Shown in pieces: positions 28,985 through 40,141 of a stretch of DNA of 64,000 nucleotides. This stretch comes from Branchipolynoe longqiensis (taxonomy: Eukaryota; Annelida; Polychaeta; Phyllodocida; Polynoidae): contig CM059189.1 of the NCBI GenBank assembly GCA_030323885.1, forward strand, positions 48,429,015 through 48,493,014, read 5' to 3'. The notes beneath the pieces were generated by a model. That model searched no databases. It was not told where the DNA came from and worked only from the letters and a program-made list of their open reading frames with translations. The position numbers and the translations under genes are program-made. Every line of letters starts with the position of its first letter. The first letter of the stretch is position 1.

Positions 28985-29242
28985 ATCACAACCCTGCACA
29001 ATAGAAGCAAGAAAGAAGCAGTTCTGACTGGTGTAGACCTTTGACTTTTAATTGACATTTTATTTTCCTTATATAATTGTGAGCCTTTAAGCTTATAAGC
29101 GTGCCTTTTGACACATAATTGATTTATGCTTTTACATTTTGCGTAAAGACGATGGGTGAATAAAAATAAACAATTCTCGCCGTGAATATGGCCTATGCTG
29201 CCAACATGGCATAAAGAAACCATCAATCAATCAATCTCAGCC
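28985..29242 (+). mobile_element. SINE2-type element with (CAAT)n tail
   Basis: Ends CTCGCCGTGAATATGGCC, GCTGCCAACATGG and (CAAT)n. Upstream are GTGAGCCTTTAAGC and TGCTTTTACATTTTGCGTAAA. The same 3' block is at 43770-43836 and, inverted, at 50409-50460. Unit type (SINE or LINE end) is not settled. Confidence 0.7.
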
Positions 29243-29309
29243 CGCCTCACGCTGGGTGTGTGGGCTACTGGATGACATTGGTTAGATAGCTGCGTATTAC
29301 GTTATATGT

Positions 29310-29500
29310 GTAAGTGGGTAAGTAATCCCCAGCCGAATAACCAAATTAACACAAGTCACTCCCTTGTATGCCACCTGGCACCACTGGGATAGGGTGACCA
29401 CTGGTTGGCGCCGCATGACTGAGTCGGGTATCGAGTGTCCTAGTGCGACCGCACTATGAACTCGCTATGTGGAAGTCACAAGTGGGTGTCAGGGTTTCCG
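29310..29500 (+). mobile_element. Highly diverged SINE1 body
   Basis: GGGATAGGGTGACCACTGGT, TGACTGAGTCGGGTATCG and CGCACTATGAACTCGC match the family body at low identity; a separate tail-like piece (GTCCGCCATGATGTGACC) is at 29749-29790. Confidence 0.6.
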
Positions 29501-29834
29501 CCAAAAAATAATTTGATGGTACACAGAATGGGGGGAAGGGAGGGGGTATTATTTGTCCACATCACTTAGACAATTATGAACACTGCTATGATTACTGTTG
29601 CATACGAACAGTCTAACTGATTATTGATGCTGGCTTTGTTGACTCTGGCTCCTTGAAGAACCTTTAAAAAAAAATATCCCAGCAATTTGAGTCATACCCT
29701 CAGATAATTGAAGGGTACAGAATTTTACTGTCTGGCATAAACCCTGGATGTCCGCCATGATGTGACCTTAGACATTGCTAGATGCGAACATCCCCAGTGA
29801 AGCTGTGTGACTCTGGGTTCCGGGGTTCTTGCAG

Positions 29835-30004
29835 ACGATAGCCTGCTGAGCCAGCTGATGGAGCACCTGAGCACGCACTACGCGGGCTCTGAACCCGACA
29901 TGATGGCCAGCTGGATGGTCGGGCAGTCAGTGGTCGCCCGCTACTCGCAGGATGACAACTACTACCGGGCACTGATAACCGCCATCACACAAACCGGCAT
30001 CATG
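29835..30004 (+). CDS. Multi-Tudor gene exon 5: Tudor barrel, first part
   Basis: Acceptor GGTTCTTGCAG|ACGATA, donor CATG|gtgagt, phase 1 in and 0 out. It encodes SLLSQLMEHLSTHYAGSEPD and then VGQSVVARYSQDDNYYRALI, the helix plus the first strands of the methylarginine-binding barrel (W/V-G-x-x-VARY-x-D-x-x-YYRA). It continues exon 4 and leads to exon 6 in phase. Confidence 0.92.
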
Positions 30005-30084
30005 GTGAGTATGTGCTGGTTGGCTAGTCTGCCCATCACCTGACCACCTTTATCGTGTTGTGAGTATTTGCTTTTAGTGAATCA

Positions 30085-30420
30085 CCGAATGCCGTAGCTG
30101 AATCGGTAGAACGCAGTCCTCCCATGTGGGAGATGGGTAGTTTGATTCCTGGTCGAGTCAAACCAATGACTTAGAAAATTGATACTTGTCGCTTCCTAGC
30201 CAGGCACTCAACATTAATAGGCTAGGGCAAGGACTAGTTAGCTCAGTGTCAGGATAATGTGACTGAGTGGGACATCGGGTCATGATGCTGGTGGCCTGGT
30301 TTCCCAGTCGGGTAGTACTATAAAGTCCCCATGATGAGTGTGCACTGTCACAAGTCAGTACTTGTCCTGATATGACCTTAGATGTTGCCAGGACATAAAA
30401 TTCCAACAACCAACTAACTT
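30085..30420 (+). mobile_element. SINE1, CATGTGGGAG subfamily, full length
   Basis: Head with CGTAGCTGAATCGGTAGAAC, complete tail, 80 nt downstream of exon 5. Confidence 0.85.
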
Positions 30421-30583
30421 TTTGAGTAAATCAATGTCTTTAAACCCAAATCCGACTATCTTAGGTCATAGGCCGCACTAAACACTTGTTCTTGTCCCAT
30501 TTAAGGATGAGAACCAGACTATATGAAGAGGCCACGGTAAATAAGGATGTTGCTTTTAGATTGTCATATAAATGTATGCGCCT

Positions 30584-30900
30584 TCCCCAGGCGAGATGAT
30601 CAAGTGTATAGTGTGTCCGCTTCCCATGCGGAAAGTTGTGGCATCAATCTCTGGCCCAGTCAAACAAGCCACTTACACAATTTTATTTTTGTCTGCACGC
30701 GATATTAATAAAGATATATGGCAATGACTGGTTGCCTCATGTTCGAATAATATGACTGAGTGGGTTATTGGGTCATGTTACTCGCGGTACCGTATCCCAG
30801 CGTGGCAGCACTATAAAGTCACTAGAAGTGCGCACTGTCACAAGTCGGTACTGACCCGTCCTGATATGACCTTAGCTGTTACTTAAAAGTAAACCCCCAA
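30584..30900 (+). mobile_element. SINE1, diverged copy
   Basis: GGCGAGATGATCAAGTGTAT head, CTTCCCATGCGGAAAG, and tail ending TAAAAGTAAACCC. Confidence 0.75.
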
Positions 30901-30914
30901 TAAGCCACCCAATC

Positions 30915-31065
30915 CAGACGCGATGGCCGAATGAGTTGAGTGTCCGTTGAGCGTCCGTCTCCCGTACTGGTAGGTCCTGGGTTCCGAACTTCATAGGTTC
31001 AAACACTGGCCGAGTCCAACCAATGACTTAAAGATTGATACTTGTCGCTACCTAGCCAGGGCAAG
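30915..31065 (+). mobile_element. SINE1 head fragment
   Basis: GACGCGATGGCCGAATGAGT to CTTGTCGCTACCTAGCCAGG; the body is truncated and merges with other AT-rich DNA before exon 6. Confidence 0.75.
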
Positions 31066-31178
31066 GAGCAGTGGTATGAAGAAGACCAATTGTCCGCGAT
31101 TGAAATTTCCCCTGCTTTATCAACTAATGTACCAAAAGAAGAAGAAAATGTGCATGCTTGCCTCGTCTCGACTCACAG

Positions 31179-31298
31179 GTGCAGTACATAGATTTTGGTA
31201 ACAGCGAGATGGTGACGCCGGAGCGACTGCGGAAGGAGAGCATTTTGACGGAGATTCCACAGCAGTGCTTCGGCTGCGTGCTCCACGGAGTCAAGTGG
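31179..31298 (+). CDS. Multi-Tudor gene exon 6: Tudor core VQYIDFGN
   Basis: Acceptor CGACTCACAG|GTGCAG, donor TGG|gtgagt, phase 0 both sides, 40 codons. VQYIDFGNSEMVTPERL is the most diagnostic Tudor motif (xVxYIDYGNxExV), giving the aromatic cage and the D/N that contact methylarginine. Then comes the C-terminal strand pair (QQCFGCVLHGVKW). Confidence 0.95.
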
Positions 31299-31352
31299 GT
31301 GAGTGCACAAACTGGTGTCAGTAGGAATGTGATATGGTACAAGAGATCATGT

Positions 31353-31754
31353 GCACCGGGCGCCGTGGCCGAATCGGTAGAGCGCGGCACTCGCGTGCAG
31401 GAGATCGGGAGTTCGGTTCCTGGTCAAGTCAAACCATTTATTTGTTTGTTTAACGACCCCCCCCCCCCCCCCAGCACAAAATAGATTTCGGCTATTGGGG
31501 GAGTAAAACCAATAACTTATCAAATTGTTACTTGTCGCTTCCTAGCCTGGCGCTCGGCATTAATAGGATAGGGTAAGGACTGGTTAGCTCAGTGTCAGGA
31601 TAATGTAAATGAGTGGGATATCAGGTCATGGTGCCAGTGGCCTGATTTCCCAGTGGGGCAGTACTATAAAGTGCACTGTCACAAGTCAGTACCCATCCTG
31701 ATATGACCTTAGATGTTGCCAGGACGTAAAGTTCCAACAAACAACCAACCAACC
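31353..31754 (+). mobile_element. SINE1 with an internal insertion and 11-bp target duplication
   Basis: Flanked by AGAGATCATGT (31342-31352) and AGAGATCACGT (31755-31765). The copy has about 80 bp of foreign sequence including a C16 run (31438-31510) after the tRNA-like head. Confidence 0.85.
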
Positions 31755-31959
31755 AGAGATCACGTCATACTTGTCTATATGGTAAGCAATGATAATGATT
31801 TCAGGCATGTGTCTTTTGTGGAAAATCCGGATTTCCATCCTTTCTTGGGGAAGGGGAGGATTGACCACTGAGATTCGTGTAGATCCGCTGAGAAAATGTT
31901 GAGGAGGGGTCGGGTTAGGGTAAGCAGACTGAATCGATAATCTATTTTTGACAACCAGC

Positions 31960-32100
31960 TTTTATTATTATTGTTATTATTGCTGTTAATATTATTGTTA
32001 TTAATATTATTGTTGTTAATATTATTGTTGTTAATATTATTAATATTATTGTTATTAATATTGTTGCTATTATTGTTGTTATTAATATTATTGTTGTTCC
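31960..32100. repeat. ATT/GTT trinucleotide microsatellite
   Basis: Repeats of TTATTATTGTTATT and TTAATATTATTGTTG. Confidence 0.95.
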
Positions 32101-32271
32101 TTCCACTTCTCGGCGCTTCACATGACAAACATTCCAGATATCGGAACAATTGTTGGATTTTTCATCATTTCAAAGATACATGCCTATGATTTTCCCTTTT
32201 TGCATTGTTTTGTCGCCTTTAAGCAAAGGGAAATTGGAAGCGCTTAATATAACAAATTGTCTCTTGTATAG

Positions 32272-32358
32272 AACAACCTGGAGAATAAGGCCCCGAAGGC
32301 AGTGCTGGACTACGTGCACAAACTGGTGGTCAACAAACAGTGCAGCTTGGAAGTTATC
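32272..32358 (+). CDS. Multi-Tudor gene exon 7: helix after the Tudor barrel
   Basis: Acceptor CTCTTGTATAG|AACAAC, donor ATC|gtaagt, 29 codons, phase 0. NNLENKAPKAVLDYVHKLVV then NKQCSLEVI is the alpha helix and returning strand of the SN-like fold of an extended Tudor domain. In frame with exons 6 and 8. Confidence 0.9.
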
Positions 32359-32689
32359 GTAAGTATTGCTTTTCCACTACTGACTTAGTTGGTTATAAGC
32401 ATGTATCAGAAGTTCAATGGTACCTTGCGTTCCCTGGTAATGACACATTGAAGTGTTGACGAGGCTCAATATCGCTTAGCTTTAGTGATCGGATGAGAAG
32501 TGTTTCTAACGTCATATTGGCCATGTTTAGTTTAAATGCTCATCTTTTTCTTTTCAATTCCACAAAAATTTTACTTTGACTGTATCCTGAATATTATCGA
32601 TATTGACTGTTATGCATATTCCCGGTGAAGTAACCACAAAGCGCAAGTCCTCCTGAACATATTTAATGCAACTCCACAGGTGGACAACA

Positions 32690-33010
32690 GAATGCAGTGG
32701 CCGAATCGGTAGAATGTATGCTTCCCATTCGGAAGGTCAGGAATTCAGTTCCCAGTCAAGTCAAAGCAATGACATACAACAAATTGATACTTGTCACTTC
32801 CTAACCAGGCGCTCAGCATTAGTAGAATAGGGCAAGGACTGGTTTGCTCAGTGTCAGGATAATGTGACTGAGTGGGATATCAGGTCATGGTGCTGGTGCC
32901 CTGGTCTTCCCGTGGGGCATCCCTATAAAGTCACCACGAGTGCACTGTCACAAGTCGGTACCCTTTCTGCTATGACCTTAGATGTTGCAAGGACGTAAAA
33001 ACAACCAACA
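32690..33010 (+). mobile_element. SINE1, CATTCGG subfamily, full length
   Basis: GCAGTGGCCGAATCGGTAGA head and GCTATGACCTTAGATGTTGC tail. Confidence 0.85.
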
Positions 33011-33184
33011 ACCGAAATTACCATTCGCCATTGTTTTTTTTCCTGAAATCTAAATGAAAATAGTCTTGGAATATAAAAAATAGCCTTGAATTAGCCTTGA
33101 ATTGCATATGTTCGCATGTGTACGGACCATGCGTAGATGACAGCTGCATCTGTTGCTCTGCTCAACCCAATGCCTAAGATAGCA

Positions 33185-33450
33185 TGAGTAAAATTCCTCA
33201 CAAACGGCCAACAGGATCACCTAAGATTGTATGCATACAACAAATCTCGAACCGAAGAAACAAGGAAGTTACAAACAAGGTGCACAAGATGCAACAATGG
33301 TCCATTACTAGCAATGATAAAATCAAAATGCAGTGCATATGATCGCAGTGTAGCTAAAATGAGTGCCAATATTTGGAATAAACTGTCAGCTGCAACACGA
33401 AATGCGGAAAACATAGCAGCGTTTAAGAAACTACTAAAAAAATAATATAA
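33185..33450 (+). pseudogene. 3' end of a non-LTR retrotransposon ORF
   Basis: LYAYNKSRTEETRKLQTRC and AKMSANIWNKLSAATRNAEN then FKKLLKK resemble the C-terminal tail of the LINE at 56.2-56.4 kb (LAMAAHAWNKQNT ... KKLLKKE). Only the end of the protein is present. Confidence 0.5.
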
Positions 33451-33998
33451 CCTCGAAAAAAAGATTATCCTGTAGGGGCCACAACTTGGAATTCAATATA
33501 TCTTGCTTTCTCAAGGCGTATTGAAAAACCAAGACAGTTTACATATAGAAACAAATAGGGGTGAGCTGTCACAGTCTGCAACTACTTTAATATTGAGGAT
33601 GGAACCTAACAAAATATATCATTAAAATGGGCATAAGTTGTGATATATATAGAGTGGGGCTACCCCACCACGTGAGAGGGAACCCCAAGGAACCCTGTGT
33701 GAGGTCATTGAGGCGTGGCAAGAGTACAGAAATAAATCAGTACCGAACAAGCACTTGCCATGTCCAGTCGTATGTGAATGTCTCCAACCTTTACATAAGT
33801 AGCTCTTCAAAGTTTCTATGAAGAAAATGCTCCTGTGTATAGTATGTTCATAATATTCAATTAAAACTACATTAAAAAAATAAAGAGATAATCTTATTTT
33901 GCTTATAACATTGTGCTGTTTGTATTCTGGAATTAGTCATTTTTACTGGTGAAACAACCACCATGGTCTATTTAAAAAAGTACCTTTCTTATAATCAA
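33451..33998. other. Intronic AT-rich sequence, possible LINE 3' flank
   Basis: Ends with AAAAAAATAAAGAGATAATC near 33870; no gene recognised. Confidence 0.4.
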
Positions 33999-34050
33999 AC
34001 CTGATATGACCTTAGATGTTGCCAGGACGTTCAACTGCAACAACCAACCA
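33999..34050 (+). mobile_element. Ultra-short SINE1 tail next to exon 8
   Basis: CCTGATATGACCTTAGATGT then TGCCAGGACGTTCAAC and CAACAACCAACC, only the tail stem-loop region, ending about 20 nt before the acceptor of exon 8. It therefore occupies the branch-point zone of that intron. Confidence 0.75.
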
Positions 34051-34071
34051 TGCTTATTTACCCCTTTCCAG

Positions 34072-34377
34072 GAGAGGCCGACGATGCCGGGCGGTAACCT
34101 GGTGGTGAAGCTGACGCTGCCTGACGGCAAAGACGTGGCCGCCGTGCTCGAGCCGATGCTGGCCCGCTGCCCGCACGCCGACCTGCCGGCCACTCCGGCC
34201 ATGTCCACCCCGTCCCTCGCCACCAGCCCTTCCTTCCACACGCCGGGCACCAGCCCCGCGACGCTCGGCGACGTGTTCGAGGACGCCGTCGAGGAGGAGG
34301 AGGAGGAGGCGAAGGGGTGGGCGGAGAGCGACGAGGTGGACTGCCTCATGGTGATACGGGAGACCCCGGAGAGGACG
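34072..34377 (+). CDS. Multi-Tudor gene exon 8: end of a Tudor domain plus acidic linker
   Basis: Acceptor ACCCCTTTCCAG|GAGAGG, donor ACG|gtgcgt, 102 codons, phase 0. ERPTMPGGNLVVKLTLPDGK closes the SN-like fold begun in exons 4-7. Then follow a Pro/Ser-rich stretch and a poly-Glu tract (about 34286-34310) in a disordered acidic linker, ending CLMVIRETPERT just before the next domain. High GC. Confidence 0.9.
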
Positions 34378-34599
34378 GTGCGTGGTGGATGGGGGGGCGC
34401 GCTTCTTTTTTGTGTGTGTTTTTTTTGGGGACAAATTTTGTATTCTGCCCATAACGTATAAGCTCCCGTGAGGGTGCTTGTTTTCAACGCTGGACAGCTG
34501 TGATACTGGATTGGTCTGGGCCCGCACTCAGGAGTGTTTACCTGATCAGGACCTCGACTAGGTGGGATGGTTGTGTTGTATGGTTAGCCGTTTTGTATT

Positions 34600-35330
34600 T
34601 CAGGGTGAATCGGATGCATGACCGTGGCCTGCCCAGTTCTGCTTTGGTTTGTGCCAGTACACATACCCAGACGGACTGCACCCTATGGTGATAGTCATTT
34701 CGATTTCCTTAGTAGTTAGGAGGGCTAGTTTCCGTATTTGTAATATGTACCATCTTTTCTGGCCTGTCTTTTGCTTTTTGTGCCAGAACACAGCAAGCAG
34801 TGACTGTGCCCACGGTCAGGTGAGAAATTGTTCCTTCAGTAGGTGGTTGTGTATTACCTTGTTTTCTTTAAGAACCTTTTATAGTGGTCTGGGCTTTTGA
34901 TTGCCCGTTGTTGTGTGGGTTGATTATTCTAGGCATGTGCCGCCATGGCCAGTACACTTCTCTCATAAATTTTGGTGTTACGTATTGCTGTCAGTAGCAC
35001 TGGGGCCGCCATTTGCCTGATGTCCCTACGGGGAGTTGCTGTGTAGCCTGATTTTGTGGTGTAATGGTGTGCTAGTATTTTGAGGTGCGTTTCCCTTCTA
35101 CTCGTTAGTAGTGTTGCATTGCATTTTTTGTGTAATTCGATTGTGGGATATCTTTTGTGCACCTGAAGGCATACTTTGAGGGCTCTATTTTGTAGCACCT
35201 GTAGTTTGTTTAATAGTTTTGTATTTCCTCCCATGTATACTACATCGCCATAGTCAAAGTAGGGGAGGATCATGCCTTTATATATTTTAATTGCCATGTT
35301 TTCATTCATGTAGTATCTCAGTTTAGCCAG
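34600..35330 (-). pseudogene. LINE RT C-terminal region and 3' UTR, minus strand
   Basis: The open frame 34929-35309 (minus) reads MAIKIYKGMILPYFDYGDVV, GNTKLLNKLQVLQNRALKVC and RRDIRQMAAPVLLTAI, near-identical in order to 55930-56260 of the + strand LINE. The 3' UTR match (AAAAAGCAAAAGACAGGCCA) is at 34768-34790. 5'-truncated copy. Confidence 0.8.
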
Positions 35331-35414
35331 TAACCATATTTTATGGTTTACTTTATTGATAGTATTTGTTATGCAGAGGTCATAATTTGTTATGTTTTCT
35401 GCAGGGTTAGTGCA

Positions 35415-35665
35415 TGATCGGGTCCTATGGAGGGGTTTTACCGGAGGGTCCTACTGGAGGGACCCACCAGAGGGTTCCACCAGAGGGTTCCACCAGAGGG
35501 TTCCACTAGAAGGTCCCCAGAGAGAACGATGCGGGGGAGGGGGGGGGGGCGGTTCTGGTTGCCTGCAGGGTTAGTGCTTAAAGTTAGTGCTTGATCGGGT
35601 CCTACCGGAGGGTTCTATTGGGGGGGGGGGGGGGGTCCTACCGGAGGGTCTACCACAGGGACACG
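35415..35665. repeat. G-rich minisatellite (GGAGGGTCCTACC units)
   Basis: Short units such as CCACCAGAGGGTTCCACCAG and two long G-runs. A glycine/threonine-rich frame across it is an artefact. Confidence 0.85.
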
Positions 35666-35849
35666 CCGCACCCATGCCAAAAATCCCGCCAAGACCGCCG
35701 CCAGCTCACGTCAGCCAATCACTGAGCAGAGGAGGCGAGCAGCTCGGCCAAGCAGGACACTGATGCAGGAGGTGGATACTCTCATTACCAACAACAGGAC
35801 TTGAACGCTAACTGATGGATGCCCATGCCACAAGTGGAACTAGGGTGCG

Positions 35850-36230
35850 ACTGGATTTACCGCGACATATGGATCAATGCCCGACAGGGTGGTGCACCTG
35901 TGTGGTTGGTGCGGCAACAAATACCATAAGGTGAATGTGTACACTGTAGATGGACTGCAATAACAAACGCAGACAGCAGGACAAAAAGGCCAGAGGACAG
36001 TACACATCAGCATTTTGCATAAGCAGCATGGCCCAACAGCCCGCTCATACTGACGCCAACAACATCTACAGTGACACAGAGAGCGACCTACAAACGAACA
36101 AAGTAAAACGAACATTGCCTCACCGCTTACCTTGCACCATCGTTGTGTGTAGCTGTAACCACCATTTAAAAAAAAGTTATTGTGTCACCCCCAGCCCGCC
36201 CAGACCCCCGCCTCACCGTCGTTAATGTTT
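35850..36230 (+). pseudogene. Ngaro copy D gag remnant with zinc-finger
   Basis: One frame reads LCGWCGNKYHKVNVYTVDG (Cys-x2-Cys-x3-His-type knuckle of Ngaro gag). The rest is broken by stops. Another open frame here (MDCNNKRRQQDKKARG...) is likely the continued, shifted gag tail. Low sequence quality. Confidence 0.45.
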
Positions 36231-36621
36231 GCGCCCCAGGTCATGACCTAGTTACACTGTAGTGCACGTGCACCCCGACCGGAAGTAAACAAATACCCGG
36301 ACCAGGCCCCGGAAGCACACAGTTATCCGTGTGTTCCCCCCAGCCGGAAGTATTCTCTTACCCAGCAGCTGCTGCCACGACCGAGGCCGGAAGCACCCAG
36401 ATACCCGGACCCACCCTATCCCGATGTAAATAAAGGCCACGCCCCCTCCTCGACCAACATCGGCGATCCTGCCCCACCCAACACCAGCCCACCCATCCCA
36501 AAAAAAACCCACAAATGCTGACCGAACACAAACACAGGAAACAAGGCGCCAACCCCACCATCAGATGCCCATTCAACTTTGTACGACGCAACCACAGCAT
36601 TGATCACAGACGCCGTGATGG

Positions 36622-37242
36622 ACCAGACGGGATGTCCGAATGAGTTGAGCGTCCGTCTCCTATTTTGGGAGATCGGGGGATCCGAACCCATAGGTTTGTG
36701 GGTTCGAAACCTGGTCGACTCAAACCAGTGACTTTAAAATTCATACTTGTCGCTTCCTATCGTGGCGCTCGGCATTAATTGGATAGGGCTAGGACTGGTT
36801 AGCTCAGTGTCAGAATAATGTGACTGAGTGGGATATCGGGTCATGGTGACGGCGGACTGATCTCTCATTGGGGCATCACTATAATGTCGGAGAAATCCGA
36901 ACCCATGAGTCGAGTCAAACCAATGAGTTAAAAATTGATACTTGTCGCTCGGCAATGTTAGGATAGGGCAAGGACTGGTTGGCTCAGTATCAAGATAATG
37001 TGACTGAGTGGGATATCAGGTCATGGTGCTGGCAGCCTGATTTCCCAGTGGGGCAGAACTATAAAGTCCCCATGAGTGCGCACTGTCGCAAGTCGGCACC
37101 CATCCTGATATAACTTTAGATGTTGCTAGGACGTAAACCAATGACAAACTATAAAGTCGACATGAGTGCGCACTGTCACAAGTTGGTACCTGTCCTGATA
37201 TGACCTTAGATGTTGCTAGGACGTAAAACAACAAGCAAACAA
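36622..37242 (+). mobile_element. Composite SINE1 (partly duplicated) with 13-bp target duplication
   Basis: Flanked by perfect AGACGCCGTGATG at 36609-36621 and 37243-37255. It contains one full head, a repeat of the box B-body junction near 36890, and two tails (to 37140 and to 37242), so it is a dimer-like or recombined copy inserted as one unit in the Ngaro pol N-terminus. Confidence 0.85.
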
Positions 37243-37432
37243 AGACGCCGTGATGACCTCCTTACACACACCGACATGACACCAGCTATCTCACAGACGC
37301 CCACCCCACGCACCAGCAACAAACACCACATCAATACCGCAACGGTGGCCCCGGGGGGGTGAACCTCATTGAGACGGACAACATCCAACCATGATGAGAC
37401 GAACTCCCTCTCGATGACCTACTTTACTCATA

Positions 37433-37726
37433 ATGAGGACAGGCGCACAAAAGATATCCCACTCGCACCTCATGACACAGCGGTGTCCACCACATACACC
37501 CATGTCTTACAAAACAATCCTCACGAAGATATGGCCAACTGCAGTGGAAGATAATTCGGTGAATTTAACGTACTACGACATCTACGTTACGGTGAGAACC
37601 ACAGGCCTCCCCAACTACATTGCTGCAAGGGTGCCAGGGCCATTGGCACTGAAAACAAATAGGTGGCTCACCCTGCTCTATGACTATCAAGACCATCAGT
37701 TCCTAGACTTCCTCGAGTTATGCTGA
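37433..37726 (+). pseudogene. Ngaro copy D pol, N-terminal segment
   Basis: VNLTYYDIYVTVRTTGLPNY, IAARVPGPLALKTNRW and DFLELC correspond to residues 82-135 of the intact copy F pol (YLDIYAVVRATALPNY). The RT core that should follow is missing. Confidence 0.75.
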
Positions 37727-37959
37727 CCTGCCGGCTATGCGGCCGACCAGTCCTGGTGATGGCGAACCACAGAGAGGGAGGTGAGTCTCAACGCTCTACT
37801 TGGACCCTTTGACTCACCCCCAAGACGGCCTTCATCAGCGAGATGTACTCCAAAAGATACCTTGCCAAAGATCTCCACTTCAACTCACTCGGGGCCGTGA
37901 ACTTTGTGGTCGCTCTCCACAAGCTAGCACCTCACGACCCACACAACTATGTAATCAAG

Positions 37960-38243
37960 ATCAACACCGACAACCAAGCATCATAATCAGTCCCTTAACA
38001 CAGGCGCCGGACACGGCCCGGTACTCTGTGCCTGTCCCAGGGAAATATGGAGATTCGCCGCCACAAGATCCTGCTCTATCGAGATTTCCCACAAGGTAGG
38101 CAAGGACATAGTGCTCACCAACGCCCTGAGAGAGCAGGCGTTCGATACAAGCACGGCTCTGAAAGCAGACAGCATGTGCCGCGAGCTCGGGCTCCAAAGG
38201 ATACAAACCTCCCACGAATTCAGACACCTCGATATCACCGACT
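37960..38243 (+). pseudogene. Ngaro copy D RNase H, C-terminal segment
   Basis: VLCACPREIWRFAATRSCSI, SHKVGKDIVLTNALREQ and LDITD match copy F (VLCACARQLWLLSASLNF ... LADALSR). The Asp of ADALSR is changed (TNALRE). It is followed by a stop and the pre-YR hairpin. Confidence 0.7.
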
Positions 38244-38265
38244 AACCTGCAAGAACACCCACTAA

Positions 38266-38367
38266 GCTGGGAAGATTGAATAAATTTTGCCTCTCTCTTC
38301 CCCCGTCCTGATATGACCTTAGATGTTGCTCGGACGTAAAACAACACCACACACCTCTCTTCCCAGG
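38266..38367 (+). promoter_or_regulatory. Pre-YR hairpin of copy D, split by a SINE tail
   Basis: CTGGGAAGA (38267-38275) pairs with TCTTCCCAG (38358-38366). The original right arm was duplicated as the target site of the tail inserted at 38303, so pairing sequence is present on both sides. The 3' arm is again a pyrimidine tract ending in CAG. Confidence 0.55.
38303..38354 (+). mobile_element. Ultra-short SINE1 tail with 10-bp target duplication
   Basis: CCGTCCTGATATGACCTTAG to CAACACCACACAC, flanked by CTCTCTTCCC at 38293-38302 and 38355-38364. Confidence 0.88.
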
Positions 38368-38539
38368 GCCACCAGACGAAAACCACAAAGACATAATTAC
38401 GCTATTCAAGGCGGGCTAGCAGATGGGACATGGAAAAACAAGACAGTTCAGGTCATCACCTACCTAACTACAGGAGGGCCCAGAACAAATGCCCACTCAA
38501 GCCAACCATCTACGACATCATGGTGTAAAGACTAGGTCT

Positions 38540-39050
38540 CCATAAAGTAAAGTTGAATCCTTCCTCCAACTGATAGATTTACCACCTGTTGTGGTCACCA
38601 GTATCTAAAGTCTACGGCTCGAATCTTTGGTTGTGTAGGAAGGCTGTAGTGAAATCAATCCAGACAAAGAGAAAGGAAGAGTATAAAGTGTGAAAGAAGA
38701 GAGAGAGTCAAGCCCTCTGGTTTATTATTTATATGGTACATGGATTCAGTGTAGAGTATCACCCCACCCCTTTTCCCCAATGGGAAACAAGCATTCTTAG
38801 CTCTACCAATAGGGATTCAGCATTTCTGGTCGCCATTGTTACGAGTGATCTGCCCACCACCACCAAGCTGTGTGGCTCCCCTGGCACCACCTGCCTTGAG
38901 CGTGAGTGTGGTGATCCTAACTAGCAGAGGGGGGACGGGGTAGGCTCTGAGTGCCCCTTACACACAGCCCTGCCAACACCACTATGCCTATTTACATCTC
39001 AATCAGGCACCACCAGCACCTACATATACACATACATGCACCTGGTCATG
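38540..39050. other. Insertion inside Ngaro copy D, unidentified
   Basis: No coding match and no clear ends; it separates the hairpin and YR N-terminus from the rest of the YR. A polypurine stretch AGAGAAAGGAAGAGTAT lies at about 38668. Confidence 0.4.
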
Positions 39051-39059
39051 TATACCCGA

Positions 39060-39890
39060 TCAATAATAGAACATTTGCATTCCCCCACCAATGCATTAAA
39101 TCGGAATATTTTACAATGGCATACATCAACCACTTATCACTCAAACTCCGATCACCCGGGGCGGTTTAACAACTATTTGAGCGGGGCTCGAACGTGGGTG
39201 GCACCCATGGGCGGACAGACACTCAGATTCGATACATACCCAGTGGCAATAATTAAGCATGGGTTGGCGAGATCATCTCTACACGTGCCTCCCCTCACCA
39301 TGGACTGCCTGAAAGCAGTGATCGACTACCTGCTGTCGGCCGGGCCCAACGCTCGAGTACTGACGGCCGCACTTCTAGTTGGATACTTCACCATGGTTCG
39401 CCAATGCAAGCTACTAGTCACCGGCCGACAAAACAGCACCATGCAGACCATCACCAGATGCGACGTCATCGACAACGGGCACCATGTGACCATGAACATA
39501 GCAATAGTGAAGACTTCCAAGACCCGGAAGGATGGATACGCTATTACCCTGCCAGAAGTCCAGAACTTAAATACTGTCCATCACAGGCATGGAGACGCTA
39601 CAAAGAAAAAACGGATGGCCCACCCGACGGCCCCGCCTTTTTGACCACCAATGGTGAGCCACTACACGCCAGGACACTCACCAGAGCATTAAGGATGTGA
39701 TTAACGGCCAGCGGACACCATAAACCCGGAAGCATCACCCTCCATAGCCTCAGGAGGGGCACCACACAAGCCTGCGCTAGGGCCAGAGTCGGAATCACAG
39801 AAGTCTGTGACATGGGCAATTGGAGATCCAATGAGGTCCACGTCTACGTACCAAAGGCGGCCTTGACCACGGCTCCCCAGGCACTCCTCT
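39060..39890 (+). pseudogene. Ngaro copy D tyrosine recombinase
   Basis: NNYLSGARTWVAPMGGQTLR, FDTYPVAIIKHG, VLTAALLVGYFTMVRQCKL (region of the catalytic Arg), then after a frame change the His/Arg box LHSLRRGTTQACARA and GNWRSNEVHVYVPK, which carries the Trp and the candidate nucleophile Tyr. Two frameshifts (near 39555 and 39650) and a stop (TGA near 39699) inactivate it. Close relative of copies E and H. Confidence 0.8.
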
Positions 39891-40141
39891 TCTCTTGGTT
39901 GAGTGCCTGGTCGATTAACGGATTCGAACTGTCTACCTCTTAGCTCTTATACTCTAACTGTTTCGAACTGACCACTTAGATCCTACTTCTATTGACTAGC
40001 CTTAACTTGTACTACGATTCGAACTTAATATTAGCTTCTACTGAACTGACTAGCCTTAACTTGCATTACACTTGACATTATGAATAAAGGCCCATCTTAG
40101 TAGTCCCTCTCCGCATCGTGAATTACATACTTAGATATCAG

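Larger units (their letters stand above)
35670..40100 (+). mobile_element. Ngaro-like retrotransposon, copy D, decayed
   Basis: In order: gag zinc-finger remnant (35850-36000), linker, composite SINE1 insertion (36622-37242), pol N-terminus (37433-37726), RNase H end (37960-38243), pre-YR hairpin (38266-38367), unrelated insertion (about 38540-39050) and YR (39060-39890). The RT core is deleted between 37726 and 37960. It ends in AATAAAGGCCCATC near 40084. Confidence 0.7.

Noticed and set aside
35392..35574. Gly-rich small protein
   Set aside because: Minisatellite and G-run artefact.
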